DNA from: Mycetocola zhadangensis
Lineage (GTDB): Bacteria; Actinomycetota; Actinomycetes; Actinomycetales; Microbacteriaceae
DNA length: 64,000 nt
Reading direction: 5' to 3'
NCBI RefSeq assembly: GCF_003668565.1
Contig: NZ_RCWJ01000004.1
Coordinates: 62,001-126,000, forward strand
Of this stretch, positions 60,599 through 64,000 are shown piece after piece (positions within the stretch are counted from its first letter, which is position 1; each line of letters opens with the position of its first letter). The notes under the pieces are model-generated. The model was given only the letters and a program-made list of their open reading frames with translations, did not search any database and was not told where the DNA came from. The position numbers and the translations under genes were made by a program.

Positions 60599-62152
60599 TC
60601 AGTCCAGGTTCGATCCCTCAACCGACGTCGTCACTTCGTCGCCGACCGCGTGCGGTCGTTCTGCTCCATCGATGATGGGAATCGCTGTCGTCGCTGCCTC
60701 AAGTCCGGAGAGCCGGGCTGGGGAAAGCTGGCGAGTGACTTCCTCGCGCGTCATCAGTTCGGACTCAACGACGAGGTCGGCAATGTTCCTCCGCGTCAGG
60801 AGGGCTGTCTTCGCCAGAGCGGCTGCCGCCGAGTACCCGATGAACGGCGTCAGGGCTGTGATCACACCAACCGAGGAGCCCACCATGGTCTCGAGTCGTT
60901 CCAGGTTGGCCGTGATGCCGTCGATGCAGTTGACGCGCAGGGTGTGGCACGCCTGAGTCATCCAGGTGATGCTCTGCAGCAGCGAATGGGCGATCACCGG
61001 TTCGAAGGCGTTGAGCTGGAGCTGCCCGGCCTCCGCTGCCATCGTCACAGTCATGTCTGCACCCACAACCGAGAAGGCGACCTGGTTGACGACCTCGGGG
61101 ATCACCGGGTTTACCTTGCCTGGCATGATGCTTGACCCAGCCTGCACCGGCGGGAGGTTGATCTCGCCGAAGCCCGCTTGCGGTCCGCTCGACAACAGCC
61201 GGAGGTCGTTGCAGATTTTGGAGAGCTTGATGGCTGACCGCTTGAGGGTTCCGCTGAACGACATGAAACCACCCGCGTCGCTCGTCGCCTCGATGAGGTC
61301 AGGTGCTGTCTCGAGGGTTAGACCTGTGATGCGGTTGAGGTGTTTGACGACGGCAGATGCGTATCGCGGATCGGCCGTGATGCCGGTGCCGATGGCCGTA
61401 GCGCCAAGGTTGATCTCGGCAAGCAGCCAGCGCGCTTCGTTGAGCCGGGCATGATCCTCGCCGAGCGTCGTCGCAAATCCGTGGAACTCCTGGCCGAGCG
61501 TCATCGGTACGGCATCCTGCAGCTGGGTGCGTCCGACCTTGAGGACATGGCGGAATTCAGCAGACTTTCGTGTAAACGATTCCTTGAGGTATTCGAGTTC
61601 GTCGAGCAGCGTCTGCAACGAGAACGACAGGGCGATCTTGATAGCTGTCGGGTAAACGTCGTTCGTCGACTGGCTGCGGTTGGTGTGGTCGATGGGTGAC
61701 AGGTAGGAATAGTCGCCCTTGGGCCTTCCGGCCAGCTCGAGCGCAATGTTGGTGATGACCTCGTTGGCGTTCATGTTGGTCGAGGTACCAGCGCCGCCCT
61801 GGATGACCCCGACGACGAACTGATCGTGGAAGTCTCCGTCGATGACGCGCTGGCACGCCTGGTCGATGAAAGCGCCCTTTTCGCGGCTCAACGCTCCGAG
61901 CTCCATGTTCGTGCGCGCGGCCGCCTGTTTGACGCTGGCCAGGGCGCTCACCAGGTCGGGGTAAACCGAGATCGGGCGTTTTGAGATGGGGAAGTTTTCG
62001 AGGGCGCGAGCCGTGTGGATTCCCCAATATGCTTCGGCCGGGATCTCTAGAGATCCGAGCGAATCCGTTTCGGTCCGAGTCTGTCCGGATGAATTCACTC
62101 TGAACCTCACTGCGCTTTCTTCGTCGATGATAATTCCGCTCGTGGCGGGCAT
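60599..62152 (-). CDS. aspA: Aspartate ammonia-lyase
   Basis: 517-residue fumarase/aspartase-superfamily enzyme that deaminates aspartate to fumarate. It carries the superfamily signature GSSIMPGKVNP, HTNRSQSTNDVYPTA, GRTQLQDAVPMTLGQEF and a GIHTARALENFPIS N-terminus, which favours aspartase over class II fumarase. An extra N-terminal 35 residues before DSLGSLEIP is longer than usual. The ATG of MPATSGIIID was chosen. Confidence 0.9.
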   Translation of the reverse strand: MPATSGIIIDEESAVRFRVNSSGQTRTETDSLGSLEIPAEAYWGIHTARALENFPISKRPISVYPDLVSALASVKQAAARTNMELGALSREKGAFIDQACQRVIDGDFHDQFVVGVIQGGAGTSTNMNANEVITNIALELAGRPKGDYSYLSPIDHTNRSQSTNDVYPTAIKIALSFSLQTLLDELEYLKESFTRKSAEFRHVLKVGRTQLQDAVPMTLGQEFHGFATTLGEDHARLNEARWLLAEINLGATAIGTGITADPRYASAVVKHLNRITGLTLETAPDLIEATSDAGGFMSFSGTLKRSAIKLSKICNDLRLLSSGPQAGFGEINLPPVQAGSSIMPGKVNPVIPEVVNQVAFSVVGADMTVTMAAEAGQLQLNAFEPVIAHSLLQSITWMTQACHTLRVNCIDGITANLERLETMVGSSVGVITALTPFIGYSAAAALAKTALLTRRNIADLVVESELMTREEVTRQLSPARLSGLEAATTAIPIIDGAERPHAVGDEVTTSVEGSNLD

Positions 62153-62255
62153 GGTGTTTCTCACTGTGGCTCCGTTGCCTGTTGTGTCGTGTGCTTGTGG
62201 CAGGACACTTCCGACTGTACCCCTTTCATCAGGGCACCAACCGGCCCGGACTCGG

Positions 62256-63149
62256 TCAGGGCTTGCGCGAGAAAGCTTCGATGCGCTCTTCGGGCGAGAG
62301 CGCCTCCATTTCGGCGATGAACTCGGCTGAGAAGGTGTCGGCCGTTGCAAAATCGCCGATGGGCACGACCGAGTGTGTGATTTGTTCGTCATACACATGA
62401 ACGAGGTTGAACGACTGGCCGCCATTCATTCCGTTCGTCGCCCGTGGTGAATTCGACAGGTTCATCGTGTAACAGCTGGCCGCTGCAACGGACACGGGTA
62501 CATCGGCGAAGGTGGAGTTCAGGGCGTAATGGAGATGCCCCGCGAGGATGGCCCGAACGTCGCGCCCAGCGAGCACCTCGGCAAACGGGCGCTGCTCGCG
62601 CAGCTCGAGAAGATCAAACAGCGGCTGAGGAGCCGGGACCGGCGGGTGGTGCATGCCGATCACTGTGCCGTACCGTGACGGGGAGTCGAGGACACTGTCC
62701 AGCCAGTCGAGCTGAGCATCGGACAGCTCGCCGTGGTGAAAGCCGGGCACGCTGGTGTCGAGGCCGATGAAGCGCAGCCCGCCGAGGTCCCAGACCGTGT
62801 CGATTGGCCCGTCAGTTGGCTCCTGGTCGAGCAGTGCCGAGCGCATCGGCGCCCGTTCGTCGTGGTTACCCATGAGCCAGATGATCTGGGCGCCGAGGCG
62901 CTCAGCAACCGGCTCGACGCGCTCGCGAAGGCGAGCGTAAGCATCCGTCTCTCCAAGATCTGTGAGGTCACCGGTGAAGACGAGAGCCGAGGGGCGGATG
63001 CCCATGAGCTCGACCTGTTCGAGCGCGCGTTCGAGGTTCGACTCTGCCGGGAGGTCGCCGTGGAGAGGGGCTCCACCGGCGAGGAAATGGGTGTCGCTGA
63101 GGTGAACGAGCACCTGGCGTGCTGGGGGATATTGACCGAGCTGAACCAT
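62256..63149 (-). CDS. Class III cyclic-nucleotide-phosphodiesterase-like metallophosphoesterase
   Basis: 297-residue calcineurin-like enzyme with all metal motifs: LSDTHF, FTGDLTDLG, WLMGNHDER, GMHHPP and LAGHLHYAL. Close in pattern to CpdA/Rv0805, which cleave cAMP; cAMP turnover is therefore plausible. No signal peptide. TAGGCT 6 nt before the ATG (leaderless). Confidence 0.87.
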   Translation of the reverse strand: MVQLGQYPPARQVLVHLSDTHFLAGGAPLHGDLPAESNLERALEQVELMGIRPSALVFTGDLTDLGETDAYARLRERVEPVAERLGAQIIWLMGNHDERAPMRSALLDQEPTDGPIDTVWDLGGLRFIGLDTSVPGFHHGELSDAQLDWLDSVLDSPSRYGTVIGMHHPPVPAPQPLFDLLELREQRPFAEVLAGRDVRAILAGHLHYALNSTFADVPVSVAAASCYTMNLSNSPRATNGMNGGQSFNLVHVYDEQITHSVVPIGDFATADTFSAEFIAEMEALSPEERIEAFSRKP

Positions 63150-63155
63150 GCGCCC

Positions 63156-63161
63156 AGCCTA
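63156..63161 (-). promoter_or_regulatory. Probable leaderless -10 box of the phosphodiesterase gene
   Basis: TAGGCT 6 nt upstream of the ATG. Confidence 0.6.
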
Positions 63162-63220
63162 GTTCCGGGTACAGACAGAGCGCTGGCTCATGACCGTGCA
63201 TGTCGCGCGTCACAACACAG

Positions 63221-63252
63221 AGCGGGCCACCGGTGTGCACCGGCGGCCCGCT
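63221..63252. terminator. Hairpin after the permease gene
   Basis: AGCGGGCC and GGCCCGCT (8 bp) plus inner CCGGTG/CACCGG, one mismatch. It lies 18 nt after the stop of the NCS2 permease; T-tract weak. Confidence 0.6.
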
Positions 63253-63270
63253 TTGGTCAGGATGTCAAGG

Positions 63271-64000
63271 TTAGGCGAAAAGCATTTCGATAGGTCCGCG
63301 TGCGAAGTAGACGAGGAAGCCGAGCGCAACAACCCACAGCAGCGGGCTGATTTCGCGAGCCTTGCCGCTGAACGCTCGGAGAATAACCCAGGCGATGAAG
63401 CCTGCGCCGATGCCGTTTGCGATCGAGAAGGTGAACGGCATGACAGCGATGGTGATGAAGACAGGGAAGCTGACCGAGAAGTCGGTCCAGACGATGTCCT
63501 TGATCTGGGCCATCATCATTGCGCCGACGAGGACGAGGGCAGCGGATGCCACTTCGCTCGGCACGATGCTCGTCAGCGGGGTCAGGAACATGGCCAGGAG
63601 GAAGAGCACACCGGTGACGATGTTGGCGAGCCCAGTTCGAGCGCCCTCGCCGATTCCGGCGCCGGACTCGACGAAGACCGTGTTGGATGAGGCAGACGCA
63701 GCGCCACCGGCGACAGCCCCGACACCCTCGACGATGAGCGCCGACTTGATCCGTGGGAAGTTCCCCTTCTCATCGGCGACGTCGGCTTCCTTGCTCAGCC
63801 CGGTCATCGTTCCCATGGCGTCGAAGAAGTTCGTGAAGACCAGAGTGAAGACGAGCATGAGTGCCGCGAGGACACCGATGCGCTCGAACGCACCGAAGTT
63901 GAACGCACCGAGAAGGCCCAGGTCGGGAACGCTGAAGATCTGTGTCGGAAGCGCGGGAACCGAGAGGCTCCAGCCGCCGGGGTTCTCGCCTCCGTTGGAA
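63271..64000 (-). CDS. AzgA-type NCS2 purine permease, C-terminal part (runs off window)
   Basis: 243 residues of the C-terminal half of a guanine/hypoxanthine permease-like transporter. The family-specific stretch FTNFFDAMGTMTGLSKEADV and the substrate-site motif SSNTVFVESGAGIGEGARTG are clear, with at least six hydrophobic helices. The frame is open to the window edge, and the N-terminal half lies beyond. Purine specificity is inferred from the AzgA-like motifs. Confidence 0.88.
   Translation of the reverse strand, partial: SNGGENPGGWSLSVPALPTQIFSVPDLGLLGAFNFGAFERIGVLAALMLVFTLVFTNFFDAMGTMTGLSKEADVADEKGNFPRIKSALIVEGVGAVAGGAASASSNTVFVESGAGIGEGARTGLANIVTGVLFLLAMFLTPLTSIVPSEVASAALVLVGAMMMAQIKDIVWTDFSVSFPVFITIAVMPFTFSIANGIGAGFIAWVILRAFSGKAREISPLLWVVALGFLVYFARGPIEMLFA

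Overview
The window is high-GC actinobacterial chromosome, most likely from a member of the family Microbacteriaceae. The evidence is a DUF222/HNH (13E12-type) protein, an F420-type LLM oxidoreductase, many leaderless start sites with a TANNNT box 6-7 nt upstream, and a housekeeping backbone typical of that family (ftsK, rnj, dapA, dfrA/thyA, dapB, an M16 peptidase, pnp and rpsO, all on the minus strand). No prophage, insertion sequence, CRISPR array, rRNA or tRNA was recognised.

Layout. 1-9.3 kb: the N-terminal part of FtsK, a GNAT, a MacB-like ABC exporter operon (adaptor, ATPase, permease), a HEAT-repeat protein, RNase J with DapA, and a ThyA-DfrA pair. 9.4-17.8 kb: OsmC-like protein, TIGR01777 epimerase, two small conserved proteins, DapB, a GNAT, a WYL regulator divergent from an alpha/beta hydrolase, a histidine phosphatase with an M16 peptidase, and an aldo/keto reductase. 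17.9-28.5 kb: what looks like a near-complete leucine degradation cluster, with the same gene content as the mycobacterial bkd-citE-MaoC-fadE19-accA1-accD1 locus. The branched-chain 2-oxoacid dehydrogenase (bkdABC) should make isovaleryl-CoA. The acyl-CoA dehydrogenase, biotin carboxylase pair, MaoC hydratase and CitE-type lyase would then take it to acetyl-CoA and acetoacetate. A TetR regulator sits divergently in the middle with two GTTA-N8-TAAC boxes, and an Lrp/AsnC regulator flanks bkdA. 29.2-30.1 kb: an array of 234-bp direct repeats with no convincing gene.

30.1-44.6 kb: pnp with a strong terminator, a very large patatin-like membrane protein, an FMN reductase/LLM monooxygenase pair, an acyltransferase, a VanZ-like protein, an APC amino-acid permease, a GH13 alpha-glucosidase, and rpsO. 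rpsO and pnp, which are neighbours in many bacteria, are about 11.5 kb apart here. 44.8-56.5 kb is accessory in character: PNPOx-like protein, DUF222/HNH protein, a WYL regulator facing an NmrA-type gene broken by one in-frame TGA, VOC protein, thioesterase, F420-type LLM protein, a protealysin-like M4 protease followed by an emfourin-like inhibitor, MFS transporter, LLM monooxygenase with an Lrp regulator, and DUF1304. 56.6-64 kb: apt, FKBP, PrsW-family protease, FAH-family protein, aspartate ammonia-lyase, a class III phosphodiesterase-like protein and the C-terminal part of an AzgA-type purine permease.

Most calls rest on motifs and overall resemblance read by eye. No database search was run, so substrate-level assignments are inference unless stated otherwise.
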